Assembly: GCF_900100085.1 (NCBI RefSeq)
Contig: NZ_FNEJ01000010.1
Location: 1-64,000, forward strand
Reading direction: 5' to 3'
DNA: 64,000 nucleotides
Origin: Salipiger marinus
Lineage (GTDB): Bacteria; Pseudomonadota; Alphaproteobacteria; Rhodobacterales; Rhodobacteraceae
Position numbers and translations under genes: made by a program. Of the stretch, positions 25,029 to 34,712 are shown one piece after another; within the stretch, counting starts at the first letter, position 1; each line of letters opens with the position of its first letter. Below the pieces are notes generated by a model. The model had not been told where the DNA came from and did not search any database. It was given only the letters and a program-made list of their open reading frames with translations.

Positions 25029-25547
25029 ATGGCCGAAAACGCTGAAAACGGCGCAGCCGAAGCAACCCAGCCCACCCCCGTCAAGATGAGCGTGCTGGCG
25101 CAGTTCGTGCGCGACATGAGCTTCGAAAACATCCTTGCGCAAAAGGGCGTGTCCGGCGACGTCCAGCCCGACGTGCAGGTTCAGGTGAACCTCGACGCGA
25201 AAAAGCGCAGCGGTGACAACCAGTATGAGGTGGTCATCAAGCTGAAGGTGGAATCGAAATCCAAGGCCACGCAGGACATGCTGTTCCTTCTGGAACTGGA
25301 CTATGCCGGCGTGTTCAGCATCGAAGGCGTGCCCACCGAACAGATGCACCCCTTCCTGCTGATCGAATGCCCGCGGATGCTGTTCCCCTTCGTGCGCCGG
25401 ATCATTTCCGACGTGACGCGGGACGGGGGCTTTCCGCCGCTCAACCTCGAAACCATCGATTTTGTCGCGCTTTACCGCAACGAGATCGCGCGCCGTCAGG
25501 CCGCCACGTCCTCGCAATCCGCAGACGGGCGCAAGATGGACGCCTGA
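25029..25547 (+). CDS. secB: Protein-export chaperone SecB
   Basis: A 172-aa tetrameric chaperone that keeps preproteins unfolded and hands them to SecA. Diagnostic stretches are FVRDMSFENILAQKG, VQVQVNLDAKKR, LELDYAGVFSIEGVP, HPFLLIECPRMLFPFVRRI and GGFPPLNLETIDF. A ribosome binding site (GGAGAGGAG) lies upstream. It converges on dnaQ, 7 bp away. secB beside dnaQ-coaE-aroE-maf is the conserved alphaproteobacterial origin-side order. Confidence 0.97.
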   Translation: MAENAENGAAEATQPTPVKMSVLAQFVRDMSFENILAQKGVSGDVQPDVQVQVNLDAKKRSGDNQYEVVIKLKVESKSKATQDMLFLLELDYAGVFSIEGVPTEQMHPFLLIECPRMLFPFVRRIISDVTRDGGFPPLNLETIDFVALYRNEIARRQAATSSQSADGRKMDA

Positions 25548-25554
25548 GCCCGGA

Positions 25555-26247
25555 TCAGGTCCGCGTCCAGAGCGCGGACTGACCCAGCTTTGCGACAAAG
25601 GCGGCGTGAGCCGCCTTTTCGTCTTCGGTCAGGCGCGGGGGCAGCGGTGTGGGCCTGCGGGTCGGACGCCAGTCGCCTTCCGCCTCGCCGGCGCTGCGGC
25701 CCGTGGAGACCGGCGCCAGCACCAGATCGGGCTGTTTGCCGCCGATCAGTTCCAGATAAACTTCCGCCAGAATTTCACTGTCCAGCAGCGCGCCGTGCAG
25801 CGTGCGCGAGGAATTGTCGATGCCGAAGCGGCGGCACAGCGCGTCCAGCGAGGCGGGCGAACCGGGAAATTTCTTCCGCGCGATGTCCAGCGTGTCCAGC
25901 GCGCAGCCTGCGGGCAGGGCGGGACGGTTGCACCAGCGCAGTTCGGCGTTGAGAAATTTCACGTCAAACGCCGCGTTATGGATCACCAGCTTGAAGTCGG
26001 TGCCGAGGAAAGCCAGAAAATCGTCGACGATGCGGGCAAAAACCGGCTTGTCGCGCAGGAAATCGTCGCCCAGCCCGTGAACCTGAAACGCCTCCTGCGG
26101 CATGCCCCGTTCGGGGTTGATATACTGGTGATAGGTGCGGCCCGTCGGCAGATGGTTGAACAGTTCGACAGCGCCGATTTCCACGATCCGGTCGCCCTGT
26201 TCGGGCTCAAACCCGGTGGTTTCGGTATCAAGAACGATCTCGCGCAT
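25555..26247 (-). CDS. dnaQ: DNA polymerase III epsilon subunit (proofreading exonuclease)
   Basis: A 230-aa 3'-5' exonuclease of the DEDDh type. It shows Exo [12 protein letters not shown], Exo [16 protein letters not shown] and Exo III with [15 protein letters not shown], and a C-terminal tail that would bind the alpha subunit. Its start lies 20 bp inside coaE, so the two are coupled. Last gene of maf-aroE-coaE-dnaQ. Confidence 0.97.
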   Translation of the reverse strand: MREIVLDTETTGFEPEQGDRIVEIGAVELFNHLPTGRTYHQYINPERGMPQEAFQVHGLGDDFLRDKPVFARIVDDFLAFLGTDFKLVIHNAAFDVKFLNAELRWCNRPALPAGCALDTLDIARKKFPGSPASLDALCRRFGIDNSSRTLHGALLDSEILAEVYLELIGGKQPDLVLAPVSTGRSAGEAEGDWRPTRRPTPLPPRLTEDEKAAHAAFVAKLGQSALWTRT

Positions 26248-26830
26248 TCATCTGCCTTTCGATGTCGGAAAGCACCTTCTGAACCTGTTCGCGGGCATGG
26301 TCCAGCGTATCGGTCACGATGACAAAATCGGCCCGCGCGCATTTGTCCTCGTTGGGCATCTGGCGGGCAAGGATCCGGTCCAGATCGGCTGCGCTCATCG
26401 TGCCGCGCGCCAGAACGCGCGCACGCTGCACCTCGGGCGGGATGGTAACGCAGGCCACCGCATCCATCTCTGCCTCGGCGCCGGTTTCAAAGAGCAGCGG
26501 AATGTCGAAGACACCGATGGCGTCGGGATGGGCGCGGGCAAAGCTGTCCCGGTCGGCGCGGACCAGCGGATGCACCAGCGCCTCGATCCGGGGCAGGGCG
26601 GTGGAATCCGTCGCGATCACCTGCCGCAGCGCCTGCCGCGCGACGGATCCGTCCACAACCGCCTGTGGGAAAAGTTCGGCCATCGGGGCAACGGCGGCGC
26701 CTCCGGGCTCGTAAAGCCGGTGCACGGCGGCATCCGCATCCCAGACCGGGCAGCCCGCCTCTGCAAAGAATGCCGCTGTCTGCGACTTTCCCATGCCGAT
26801 AGAGCCGGTCAGTCCCAGACGGAACCTCAT
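26228..26830 (-). CDS. coaE: Dephospho-CoA kinase
   Basis: A 200-aa kinase for the last step of coenzyme A synthesis (dephospho-CoA to CoA). P-loop [13 protein letters not shown] at the N-terminus, then [18 protein letters not shown] and the lid region with PLLFETGAE. It overlaps aroE by 4 bp at its start and dnaQ by 20 bp at its end. Confidence 0.96.
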   Translation of the reverse strand: MRFRLGLTGSIGMGKSQTAAFFAEAGCPVWDADAAVHRLYEPGGAAVAPMAELFPQAVVDGSVARQALRQVIATDSTALPRIEALVHPLVRADRDSFARAHPDAIGVFDIPLLFETGAEAEMDAVACVTIPPEVQRARVLARGTMSAADLDRILARQMPNEDKCARADFVIVTDTLDHAREQVQKVLSDIERQMNARDRS

Positions 26831-27660
26831 TCCAGCACGACAGCCCGCAGCGCCTCGTCCACCTCGGGGCGCTGGCCGAACCAGCGTTCGAACCCGGGCA
26901 CCGCCTGATGCAGCAGCATGCCCAGCCCGTCGACACAGGTGCAGCCCATCTCTGCCGCAACGCGCAGAAGCCGCGTCTGCAGCGGGGTATAGACCAGATC
27001 CGTCACCAGCGCCCGCCGCGACAGACCATCCAGCGGCACGCGCAGTTCGGCCTTGCCAGTCATGCCGAGCGAGGTCGAATTGACCACCGTGGCCGCGCCT
27101 TCGACTGCGTTGCCCGCCTGCACCCAGTCCACCACCTTGATCCGGTTGCCAAAATCCTCGCGCAGCGTTTCCGCCCGCAGCCGCGTGCGGTTGGTCAGAC
27201 GGATTTCAGGCACCCCCACCTCCAGCAGCGAGGCGACGACGGCCCGCGCCGCACCACCCGCGCCAAACACCACCGCAGGACCGGACTCGGGCTGCCAGTT
27301 GGGCGCGGACTGGCGCAGATTTTCGATAAAACCAAAGCCATCGGTGTTGTCGGCGTGAATCTTGCCATCCCGGCGAAAGATCAGCGTGTTCGCCGCTCCG
27401 ATCAGCGTCGCCCGGTCAGAGACCAGATCGGCAATCTCCATCACCCGTTCCTTGTGGGGAATGGTGATGTTGACGCCGACAAACCCGATCTGCGGCAAAA
27501 GCCGCAGCGTTTCTTCCAGCCGGTCGGCGGGCACATCCATGGGAATGTAATGCCCCGGCAGCCCATATTTGCGCAGCCAGTGGCCATGCAGGCGCGGCGA
27601 CCGCGAATGCGCCACCGGGGAGCCGATCACCCCGGCAAGCGGAATTTTGTCCATACTCAT
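26827..27660 (-). CDS. aroE: Shikimate 5-dehydrogenase
   Basis: A 277-aa NADPH-dependent enzyme that reduces 3-dehydroshikimate in aromatic amino acid synthesis. GVIGSPVAHSRSPRLHG is the substrate site, GVNITIPHKERVM carries the catalytic Lys, FGAGGAARAVV is the nucleotide-binding loop, and TNRTRLRAETL follows. Both ends overlap neighbouring genes by 4 bp. Confidence 0.97.
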   Translation of the reverse strand: MSMDKIPLAGVIGSPVAHSRSPRLHGHWLRKYGLPGHYIPMDVPADRLEETLRLLPQIGFVGVNITIPHKERVMEIADLVSDRATLIGAANTLIFRRDGKIHADNTDGFGFIENLRQSAPNWQPESGPAVVFGAGGAARAVVASLLEVGVPEIRLTNRTRLRAETLREDFGNRIKVVDWVQAGNAVEGAATVVNSTSLGMTGKAELRVPLDGLSRRALVTDLVYTPLQTRLLRVAAEMGCTCVDGLGMLLHQAVPGFERWFGQRPEVDEALRAVVLE

Positions 27661-28256
27661 GCGGCTATGATCCCCCGGAGGTTGAAAAAGGCAAGCAGCT
27701 CGAGCAGCGGCAGGCCCAGAATGGTGAAATGATCGCCCTCGATCCGGGAAAACAGCCGGACGCCTTCTTCCTCCAGCTTGTAGCCCCCCACCGCGTGACG
27801 CAGGCTGTCCCAGTTGCGGGCAAGATAGTCGTCCAGATACGCGTCGGAAAACTCGCGCATCAGCAGCCGCGCGACGCCGACATGGCGCCAGACCGGTTCC
27901 CCGTCCTGATAGATCACCGCCGCAGACAGAAGCTGATGCCGTTGCCCACGCAGCCGCAGAAGCTGCGCGCGCGCGTCCTCGGGGCTTTCCGGCTTGGCAT
28001 AGATGACCCCGTCGCAGGTCAGGATTTGATCGCAGCCCAGCACGAAGGCCCCGGGCTGCCGGTCCGAGACGCGGCGCGCTTTGTATTCCGCCAGCGCATC
28101 GGCCATGTCGCGGGGCGAGGCGCCCTCGGCCTCCAGCGCGGCGCGGATCGACGACTCATCGACTCGGGGAATCGTCACGGTGAAGGGAACGCCCGCCGCC
28201 CGAAGCAGATCGGCCCGGATTTGCGAGCCGGAGGCTAGGATAAGGTGCGGATTCAT
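27657..28256 (-). CDS. maf: Maf-like nucleotide pyrophosphatase
   Basis: A 199-aa Maf/Ham1-fold protein: LILASGSQIRADLLRAAG, a conserved PRVDES stretch, GCDQILTCDG and the C-terminal GGYKLEEEG and ILGLPLLELL. Maf proteins hydrolyse non-canonical or canonical nucleoside triphosphates to limit misincorporation. It is the first gene of the minus-strand operon. A perfect DnaA box overlaps its start codon, so its promoter must lie inside the putative origin. Confidence 0.93.
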   Translation of the reverse strand: MNPHLILASGSQIRADLLRAAGVPFTVTIPRVDESSIRAALEAEGASPRDMADALAEYKARRVSDRQPGAFVLGCDQILTCDGVIYAKPESPEDARAQLLRLRGQRHQLLSAAVIYQDGEPVWRHVGVARLLMREFSDAYLDDYLARNWDSLRHAVGGYKLEEEGVRLFSRIEGDHFTILGLPLLELLAFFNLRGIIAA

Positions 28257-28264
28257 GTGGATAA
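28256..28264 (-). promoter_or_regulatory. DnaA box (perfect), overlapping the maf start
   Basis: TGTGGATAA on the plus strand is the complement of TTATCCACA, the high-affinity DnaA box. It shares its first base with the maf start codon, so DnaA binding could also affect maf transcription. Confidence 0.75.
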
Positions 28265-28402
28265 CTCTGTTTGCAGCTCTGCGGCCATGTCAGGGGAATG
28301 TTCTGGGGAAAAACCGCTCAGGTTTCAAGCATGGGCATAAAACCCCTGTTTTTCTTCGATTCGGGCCGAGTCCTCCGGCTGTGGGCGGGGAAAACTTCTG
28401 CT

Positions 28403-28411
28403 TGTGGATAA
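28403..28411 (-). promoter_or_regulatory. DnaA box (perfect)
   Basis: A second perfect TGTGGATAA (complement TTATCCACA), same orientation as the first and 147 bp from it, in the middle of the putative origin. Confidence 0.75.
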
Positions 28412-28517
28412 GATTTCCGGCCACAGGTTTTGTCAGAGTTATTCCATGACGGATCCGTCGGGCGCAAGCGACTGGAATCCGGATGGATTCCACAACCCGT
28501 CCCAGCCTATGCGCTGG

Positions 28518-28526
28518 TTTTCCACA
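28518..28526 (+). promoter_or_regulatory. DnaA box (8 of 9)
   Basis: TTTTCCACA differs from TTATCCACA at one position and points the opposite way to the two perfect boxes. Confidence 0.55.
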
Positions 28527-28608
28527 GAGAGTCACACAAGATCCGAGAGCGTGGACAGGATCCGGCGAAACATTTGATCCACCGGATCCCTTCGCCCCAT
28601 CTCACACA

Positions 28609-28646
28609 TCTATCTAAACTTTCTTTCTTTTATTTTTCGTTAAACA
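28609..28646. promoter_or_regulatory. A+T-rich tract, candidate DNA unwinding element
   Basis: Thirty of 38 bases are A or T by hand count, with a long plus-strand pyrimidine run, in a genome of well over 60% G+C. It lies on the rho side of the DnaA boxes, as an origin unwinding element would. It could also belong to the rho promoter region. Confidence 0.5.
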
Positions 28647-28778
28647 GACTGGCCCGGGGGATCCCTCCGGCACGATTGACTCCCCGCCCGGCACCCGCTA
28701 CGACATCCAGCGTCCGTCCGGACAAAACTTTCCCGTATGACGATAGACACGACGGCCCGACATGGCCGGGAGGATTCC

Positions 28779-30053
28779 ATGACCACCACGGAACGTCTCA
28801 ACCTTGCTGATCTCAAGGCCAAGAGCCCGAAGGATCTTCTGGCCATGGCCGAAGAGCTGGAGATCGAAAACGCCTCGACCATGCGCAAGGGCGAGATGAT
28901 GTTTCAGATCCTCCGCGAACGCGCGGATGAGGACTGGCAGATTTTCGGGGATGGCGTTCTCGAAGTGCTTCAGGACGGGTTCGGCTTCCTGCGCTCCCCC
29001 GAGGCGAACTATCTGCCCGGTCCCGACGACATCTATGTGTCGCCCGACATGATCCGCAAATATTCGCTGCGCACCGGCGACACCATCGAGGGAGAGATCC
29101 GTGCCCCCGATGGCGAAGAGCGGTATTTCGCGCTGATCGACGTGACCGCGATCAACTTCGAAGACCCTGAAAAAGCCCGGCACAAGATCGCCTTCGACAA
29201 CCTGACGCCGCTTTATCCCGATGAGCGGCTGAAGATGGAGATCGAGGATCCCACCATTCGCGACAGATCCGCCCGGATCATCGATCTGGTGGCGCCGATC
29301 GGCAAGGGCCAGCGGTCGCTGATCGTGGCGCCGCCGCGCACCGGCAAGACCGTGCTGCTGCAGAACATCGCCAATTCCATCGAAAAGAACCACCCCGAGT
29401 GCTATCTGATCGTGCTGCTGATCGACGAGCGGCCCGAGGAAGTGACCGACATGCAGCGGTCCGTAAAGGGCGAGGTGGTGTCTTCGACCTTTGACGAACC
29501 CGCCACCCGCCACGTTGCCGTGTCCGAGATGGTCATTGAAAAAGCCAAGCGGCTGGTGGAACATAAACGAGATGTTGTGATCCTTCTCGACTCGATCACC
29601 AGACTTGGTAGGGCGTTCAACACGGTTGTTCCGTCCTCCGGCAAGGTTCTGACCGGCGGTGTGGATGCCAACGCGCTGCAGCGTCCGAAGCGGTTCTTCG
29701 GCGCGGCCCGGAACATCGAAGAGGGCGGATCCCTCACCATCATCGCCACGGCGCTGATCGACACCGGCAGCCGCATGGACGAAGTGATCTTTGAAGAATT
29801 CAAGGGCACCGGCAACTCGGAAATCGTGCTGGACCGCAAGGTTGCAGACAAGCGCGTGTTCCCGGCCATCGACATCCTGAAATCCGGCACACGGAAAGAG
29901 GAACTGCTGGTCGACAAGATCGATCTGCAGAAAACCTTCGTCCTGCGGCGGATCCTGAACCCGATGGGCACGACGGATGCGGTGGAATTCCTGATCTCCA
30001 AGCTGAAGCAGACCAAGACCAATTCCGAATTCTTCGAATCCATGAACAGCTGA
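28779..30053 (+). CDS. rho: Transcription termination factor Rho
   Basis: A 424-aa hexameric RNA helicase. The N-terminal Rho domain ([24 protein letters not shown], partly quoted) and RNA-binding cold-shock fold ([24 protein letters not shown]) precede the ATPase core with Walker [11 protein letters not shown], Walker [15 protein letters not shown] and [11 protein letters not shown] 28779 is chosen because GGGAGGA lies 6 bp upstream; ATG 28737 has no such site. It is the first gene on the right of the putative origin and probably leads the rho-mnmE-mnmG-rsmG-parAB run. Confidence 0.97.
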   Translation: MTTTERLNLADLKAKSPKDLLAMAEELEIENASTMRKGEMMFQILRERADEDWQIFGDGVLEVLQDGFGFLRSPEANYLPGPDDIYVSPDMIRKYSLRTGDTIEGEIRAPDGEERYFALIDVTAINFEDPEKARHKIAFDNLTPLYPDERLKMEIEDPTIRDRSARIIDLVAPIGKGQRSLIVAPPRTGKTVLLQNIANSIEKNHPECYLIVLLIDERPEEVTDMQRSVKGEVVSSTFDEPATRHVAVSEMVIEKAKRLVEHKRDVVILLDSITRLGRAFNTVVPSSGKVLTGGVDANALQRPKRFFGAARNIEEGGSLTIIATALIDTGSRMDEVIFEEFKGTGNSEIVLDRKVADKRVFPAIDILKSGTRKEELLVDKIDLQKTFVLRRILNPMGTTDAVEFLISKLKQTKTNSEFFESMNS

Positions 30054-30072
30054 CATCACCGCGGAGGCGAAG

Positions 30073-31356
30073 ATGGACACGATCTTCGCTCTCGCCACGG
30101 CGAACGGCAAAGCAGGGGTGGCGGTGGTCCGTGTGTCGGGCCCCGACGCCTTTTCTGCCGCGGAAGCCCTGGCGGGAGACATTCCAGCCCCCCGGCGCGC
30201 CGCGCTGCGCAAGCTGAGGGATCCCTCTGGCGCGGTGCTCGACGAGGCGCTGGTGCTGTGCTTTGCCTCAGGCGCCAGCTTCACCGGCGAGCCTGTGGTC
30301 GAGTTTCATCTGCATGGCAGCGTAGCAATCCTGCGGTCGGTGCTGCGGGTTCTGGCGGATCTGCCGGGGTTCCGCATGGCGGATCCGGGCGAATTCACGC
30401 GGCGCGCGCTGGATCATGACCGGCTCGATCTGACGCAGGTCGAAGCTCTGGCGGATCTGATCGAGGCGGAAACCGAAAGTCAGCGCGTTCTGGCCATGAC
30501 CGTGTTTTCCGGTGCCTTGGGCCGCATGGTCGAAGACTGGCGCGCAGAGCTGATCGCGGCAGCCTCGCTGCTGGAAGTCACCATTGATTTTGCCGATGAA
30601 GAAGTGCCTGTCGACGTTTCTGACGACGTGCGCGCGGGCTTGCTGCGGGTGCGGGCGGATCTGGACCGTCAGCTGTCCGGCATGTCCGCCGCGGAACGGA
30701 TCCGTTCGGGGTTCGAGGTGGCTATCGTCGGTCGGCCGAATGTCGGCAAGTCCAGCCTGCTGAATGCGCTGGCCGGACGCGACGCCGCCATTACTTCGGA
30801 ACATGCGGGAACGACGCGCGATGTGATCGAGGTGCGTATGGAAATCGCGGGGCTTCCGGTGACGCTGCTGGATACCGCTGGCCTGCGCGAGGCGGAGGAT
30901 CCGGTGGAACGGCTTGGCATCGCCCGGGCGCGCGACCGGGCGGACACGGCGGATCTGCGCGTTTTCCTGTTGGCCGAGGGTGACGAGCCAGAGCTTGAAG
31001 TGCGACCGGGGGATCTGATCCGACAGTCCAAGGCGGATCTGTCGGGGGATCCGCAGGCGATTTCCAGCCTGACCGGGCAGGGCATCGAACAGCTTCTGAC
31101 GGATCTGGGCACGACTCTGTCCGAGCGGGTCCAGCGCAGCAGTCTTGCAACACGGGAACGGCACAGGGTTGCGTTTCTGGAAGGGCGGGACTGTCTGGAT
31201 GCGGCGCTGCGCTTGCTTGACCTTGGGCCCGAACGGTATGATGTCGCATCTGAAGAGGTTCGCGTTGCGATTCGACGGCTTGAGGCTCTGATTGGCCGTG
31301 TGGACGTCGAAAACCTGCTGGACCATATCTTCGCAAGCTTTTGCCTGGGCAAATGA
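30073..31356 (+). CDS. mnmE: tRNA modification GTPase MnmE (TrmE)
   Basis: A 427-aa GTPase that with MnmG adds (carboxymethyl)aminomethyl groups to U34 of some tRNAs. N-terminal folate-binding domain (TIFALATANGKAGVAVVRVSG), helical domain, then the G domain with GRPNVGKSS, the TTRD switch region and DTAGLRE. The C-terminus ends in the catalytic CLGK. The usual NKxD base-recognition motif reads SKAD, and the protein is slightly short (many are about 450 aa); both may be family-typical in this order. Followed 12 bp later by mnmG. Confidence 0.96.
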   Translation: MDTIFALATANGKAGVAVVRVSGPDAFSAAEALAGDIPAPRRAALRKLRDPSGAVLDEALVLCFASGASFTGEPVVEFHLHGSVAILRSVLRVLADLPGFRMADPGEFTRRALDHDRLDLTQVEALADLIEAETESQRVLAMTVFSGALGRMVEDWRAELIAAASLLEVTIDFADEEVPVDVSDDVRAGLLRVRADLDRQLSGMSAAERIRSGFEVAIVGRPNVGKSSLLNALAGRDAAITSEHAGTTRDVIEVRMEIAGLPVTLLDTAGLREAEDPVERLGIARARDRADTADLRVFLLAEGDEPELEVRPGDLIRQSKADLSGDPQAISSLTGQGIEQLLTDLGTTLSERVQRSSLATRERHRVAFLEGRDCLDAALRLLDLGPERYDVASEEVRVAIRRLEALIGRVDVENLLDHIFASFCLGK

Positions 31357-31369
31357 GATAACCAAGGAG

Positions 31370-31385
31370 TGTTTCACGTGAAACA
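31370..31385. promoter_or_regulatory. parS: parS centromere site 1
   Basis: TGTTTCACGTGAAACA, a perfect 16-bp match to the bacterial parS consensus bound by ParB. It spans the mnmG translation start, between its ribosome binding site and first codons. parA and parB lie 2.5 and 3.3 kb downstream. Confidence 0.93.
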
Positions 31386-33246
31386 ACTCGACTTCGACGT
31401 GATTGTTGTCGGTGGCGGCCATGCTGGCACCGAAGCTGCTGCTGCCGCGGCCCGGATGGGTGCGCGCACGGCGCTGGTTACGTTGAAACGCTCCGGAATT
31501 GGCGTCATGTCCTGCAACCCGGCCATTGGCGGCTTGGGGAAGGGCCATCTGGTGCGTGAGATTGACGCCATGGATGGCGTCATGGGCCGTGTTGCCGATG
31601 CCGCTGGCATCCAGTTCCGCCTTCTGAACCGCCGCAAAGGCCCTGCCGTGCAGGGGCCGCGGGCGCAGGCAGATCGCAAGCTGTATCATCAGGCCATGCT
31701 TGCGGAAATGACCACCACGCCGCAGCTCGAGGTGCTTGAAGGCGAAGTTGTTGATTTTGTGATGTCCGGCGATCGGATCGCGGGGGTCATGCTGCAGGAT
31801 GGGGCGCAGGTGACCGCGCGCGCCGTGGTGCTGACCACGGGCACGTTCCTGCGCGGAGTCATTCATATTGGCGACGTGTCGCGGCCCGGGGGCCGGATGG
31901 GGGACACGCCGTCGGTCCGCCTTGCGCAGCGTCTGGATGATCTTGCGCTGCCGCTGGGTCGTCTGAAGACCGGCACGCCGCCCCGCCTGGATGGGCGCAC
32001 AATCGCCTGGGATGAGCTGGAATCGCAGCCGGGCGATGACGTGCCGACGATGTTTTCTTTCCTGTCCAAGGCCCCGGTCGCGCGTCAGGTGTCCTGCGGG
32101 ATCACCCACACGAATACGCAAACCCATGACATCATTCGCGAAAATCTTGGACGCTCTGCCATGTATGGCGGCCATATCGAAGGGATTGGCCCGCGATACT
32201 GCCCCTCGATCGAAGACAAGATTGTCCGTTTTGCCGACAAGACGTCGCATCAGGTCTTTCTGGAACCCGAAGGACTGGACGATTTTACCGTCTATCCAAA
32301 CGGGATCTCAACCTCCCTGCCGGTCGACGTGCAGGAGGCTTATGTCCGCTCCATGCGCGGGCTGGAAAAGGCGGAAATCCTTCAGCCTGGTTACGCCATC
32401 GAATATGACTTTGTCGATCCGCGCGCGCTGGATCTTCGTCTTGCAGTAAAAAATACGCAGGGCTTGTTCCTTGCCGGACAGATCAACGGCACCACTGGCT
32501 ACGAAGAGGCAGCAGCGCAGGGGCTTGTGGCTGGCCTGAATGCCGCGGCAGAGGCTTTGTCACAGGATCCGGTGCAGTTCAGCCGATCTGACAGCTATAT
32601 CGGCGTCATGGTGGATGACCTGACCTCGCGCGGCGTGACCGAACCCTATCGCATGTTCACGTCCCGTGCCGAATTCAGGCTCTCGTTGCGCGCGGACAAC
32701 GCTGATCAGCGGCTGTCCCCGCTGGCAATTCAGCTTGGCGCGATGTCAGAGCGGCGGCGTGCAGCGTTTGCCGACAAGATGGAGCGTCTGCAGAAGGGGA
32801 AAGATCTTCTGGAATCTCTGGCGCTTACGCCGCGGGAGCTGAACGAGCTGGGTCTGCAGATGAATGCGGATGGCGTGCGGCGGACGATTTTTCAGTTGCT
32901 GTCTTATCCGGAAATCACACTCGACGCTCTTGCGCCTAAATTCCCTGAGCTTGCGGAACTTGACGCGGACACAACCGATCAGCTTGGTAAAGACGCGATT
33001 TACGCGAATTACATCGAACGGCAGAAGCGGGATGTCGAGGCGCTGCGCCGGGATGAGACCTTGGCTATTCCTGCGGATTTTGACTTTCTTGCCATGGAAG
33101 GCCTTTCAACGGAGCTCAAGCAGAAACTGACGCGCGCGCGGCCTTCGACGCTTGCGCAGGCAGGGAAGGTGGATGGCATGACGCCGTCAGCGCTTTCGCT
33201 GCTTCTGGTTCGGCTGCGCCGCGCGGAACGGCGCGAGAGCGCATGA
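31378..33246 (+). CDS. mnmG: tRNA modification enzyme MnmG (GidA)
   Basis: A 622-aa FAD protein, partner of MnmE. It begins with the Rossmann FAD motif [21 protein letters not shown] and has [19 protein letters not shown] and the [11 protein letters not shown]-like C-terminal region (here [16 protein letters not shown]). GTG 31378 is favoured because AAGGAG lies 8 bp upstream; GTG 31369 overlaps that site. The start codon is inside parS site 1. It overlaps rsmG by 4 bp. Confidence 0.95.
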   Translation: MKQLDFDVIVVGGGHAGTEAAAAAARMGARTALVTLKRSGIGVMSCNPAIGGLGKGHLVREIDAMDGVMGRVADAAGIQFRLLNRRKGPAVQGPRAQADRKLYHQAMLAEMTTTPQLEVLEGEVVDFVMSGDRIAGVMLQDGAQVTARAVVLTTGTFLRGVIHIGDVSRPGGRMGDTPSVRLAQRLDDLALPLGRLKTGTPPRLDGRTIAWDELESQPGDDVPTMFSFLSKAPVARQVSCGITHTNTQTHDIIRENLGRSAMYGGHIEGIGPRYCPSIEDKIVRFADKTSHQVFLEPEGLDDFTVYPNGISTSLPVDVQEAYVRSMRGLEKAEILQPGYAIEYDFVDPRALDLRLAVKNTQGLFLAGQINGTTGYEEAAAQGLVAGLNAAAEALSQDPVQFSRSDSYIGVMVDDLTSRGVTEPYRMFTSRAEFRLSLRADNADQRLSPLAIQLGAMSERRRAAFADKMERLQKGKDLLESLALTPRELNELGLQMNADGVRRTIFQLLSYPEITLDALAPKFPELAELDADTTDQLGKDAIYANYIERQKRDVEALRRDETLAIPADFDFLAMEGLSTELKQKLTRARPSTLAQAGKVDGMTPSALSLLLVRLRRAERRESA

Positions 33247-33860
33247 GTTTGCCTGTCACCGGTCTGGAAGATGTTTCACGTGAAACATTGACGCGGCTGG
33301 AAAGCTATGCGGCAACGCTACTGAAGTGGAACCCACGCATCAATCTCGTGGCGCCTGCAACGCTTGATACGCTCTGGACCCGGCACATTCTAGACTCCGC
33401 GCAGATTTTTAAGCTGGCAGATGACGGTGTGAACCATTGGGCAGATCTGGGATCCGGCGGTGGCTTCCCGGGACTGGTCGTGGCCATCCTTGCTGCTGAA
33501 AAGGCGCCGCAGCTGCGGGTGACGCTGGTGGAAAGCGATCAGCGTAAGGCGACATTCCTTCGCACCGTGCTGCGGGAAACCGGGGTGACGGCGGATGTCC
33601 GGACAGAGCGGATCGAATCTCTGGAGCCTCTCAATGCCCGGGTTCTAAGCGCGCGGGCGCTTGCTCCGCTGCCAAAACTGCTGGAGTTCGCCTCGCGTCA
33701 CCTTGCAATAGAGGGCATTGCGCTGTTTCAGAAGGGCGCAACCTGGCAAAAAGAAATCGCGGCGGCGCGGGAAATGTGGCAGTTTGACTTGATCACGCAG
33801 GGCAGCCTTACCGATGCCGATGCGGTCGTTCTGAAGATCGGAGCAGTGCACCATGTCTGA
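33243..33860 (+). CDS. rsmG: 16S rRNA m7G527 methyltransferase RsmG (GidB)
   Basis: A 205-aa methyltransferase for G527 of 16S rRNA. The SAM site is [33 protein letters not shown] and [15 protein letters not shown] follow, all typical. parS site 2 lies in codons about 10-15 and encodes VSRET. ATGA overlap with mnmG and 8-bp overlap with parA. Confidence 0.96.
   Translation: MSLPVTGLEDVSRETLTRLESYAATLLKWNPRINLVAPATLDTLWTRHILDSAQIFKLADDGVNHWADLGSGGGFPGLVVAILAAEKAPQLRVTLVESDQRKATFLRTVLRETGVTADVRTERIESLEPLNARVLSARALAPLPKLLEFASRHLAIEGIALFQKGATWQKEIAAAREMWQFDLITQGSLTDADAVVLKIGAVHHV
33272..33287. promoter_or_regulatory. parS: parS centromere site 2
   Basis: A second perfect TGTTTCACGTGAAACA, within the rsmG coding sequence and 1.9 kb from site 1. 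It is read in a different codon phase from site 1, so conservation is for the DNA site and not for a shared peptide. Confidence 0.93.
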
Positions 33861-34662
33861 TGCCGTCCGGCCCGGTGGGCCCAAGATTGTCGCGATTGCC
33901 AACCAGAAGGGCGGGGTGGGCAAAACCACCACAACCATCAACCTTGGCGCGGCGCTGGCGGAGCGAGGGTTGAAGGTTCTGGTGGTGGATCTTGACCCTC
34001 AGGGCAATTCCTCGACGGGGCTGGGGGTGGAGCCGGAAGACCGCGATTACACCTCTTACGAGCTGCTGCTGGAACAGGCGCCGCTCAGCGACATGATCCT
34101 TCAGACCGGGACCGAGGGGCTGTTCCTGATCCCGGCTACGGTTGATCTTAGCTCGGCGGATATCGAACTTGTTGCCAATGAACGGCGCAGCAGCCTGTTG
34201 CGGGCGGCCCTGCGGCAGCCAGATATGGCGCAGTTCAGCTATGATTTTGTGCTGATCGACTGTCCGCCGTCGCTGAATCTGCTGACTGTAAACGCCATGG
34301 TCGCCGCGCATTCGGTTCTGGTGCCGCTGCAGAGCGAATTTTTTGCGCTGGAAGGCCTGTCGCAACTGATGCTGACGATCCGCGAGGTGCGTCAGTCCGC
34401 CAATCCTGATCTGCGGATCGAAGGTGTGGTGCTGACGATGTTTGATGCCCGCAACAACCTGTCGCGGCAGGTGGAAGATGACGCACGCGCCAATCTGGGC
34501 GATCTGGTGTTCACAACCGTCATTCCGCGCAATGTCCGGGTCAGCGAGGCGCCGTCCTATTCCGTGCCGGTGCTGACCTATGACACCACGTCCAAGGGCG
34601 CCGCAGCCTATCGCGCCCTTGCTGAAGAACTCCTGAAAAAGAACGCCAAACTGGCGGCGTAA
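33853..34662 (+). CDS. parA: Chromosome partitioning ATPase ParA
   Basis: A 269-aa deviant-Walker ATPase that moves ParB-parS complexes after replication. Walker [18 protein letters not shown], switch region [17 protein letters not shown] and [19 protein letters not shown] are all intact. No N-terminal helix-turn-helix, as usual for chromosomal ParA. It overlaps rsmG by 8 bp and precedes parB. Confidence 0.97.
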   Translation: MSDAVRPGGPKIVAIANQKGGVGKTTTTINLGAALAERGLKVLVVDLDPQGNSSTGLGVEPEDRDYTSYELLLEQAPLSDMILQTGTEGLFLIPATVDLSSADIELVANERRSSLLRAALRQPDMAQFSYDFVLIDCPPSLNLLTVNAMVAAHSVLVPLQSEFFALEGLSQLMLTIREVRQSANPDLRIEGVVLTMFDARNNLSRQVEDDARANLGDLVFTTVIPRNVRVSEAPSYSVPVLTYDTTSKGAAAYRALAEELLKKNAKLAA

Positions 34663-34712
34663 GGCAAGAAACGAGCATGACAGACCATGAGAACACCGAA
34701 AAGGGGGCAGAG

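Larger units (their letters stand above)
28256..28778. other. oriC: Putative chromosomal replication origin (oriC)
   Basis: A 520-bp interval without genes between divergent maf and rho. It contains two perfect DnaA boxes, one 8-of-9 box and a 7-of-9 box (28575-28583). It also has six GANTC methylation sites, four GGATCC sites and an A+T-rich pyrimidine tract that could be the unwinding element. In Caulobacter and Rickettsia the origin lies in this gene neighbourhood, near hemE; here hemE is not between origin and rho. Genes on both sides point away from it, and two parS sites follow within 5 kb. Assignment is by pattern and synteny; GC-skew over the whole chromosome would settle it. Confidence 0.8.
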
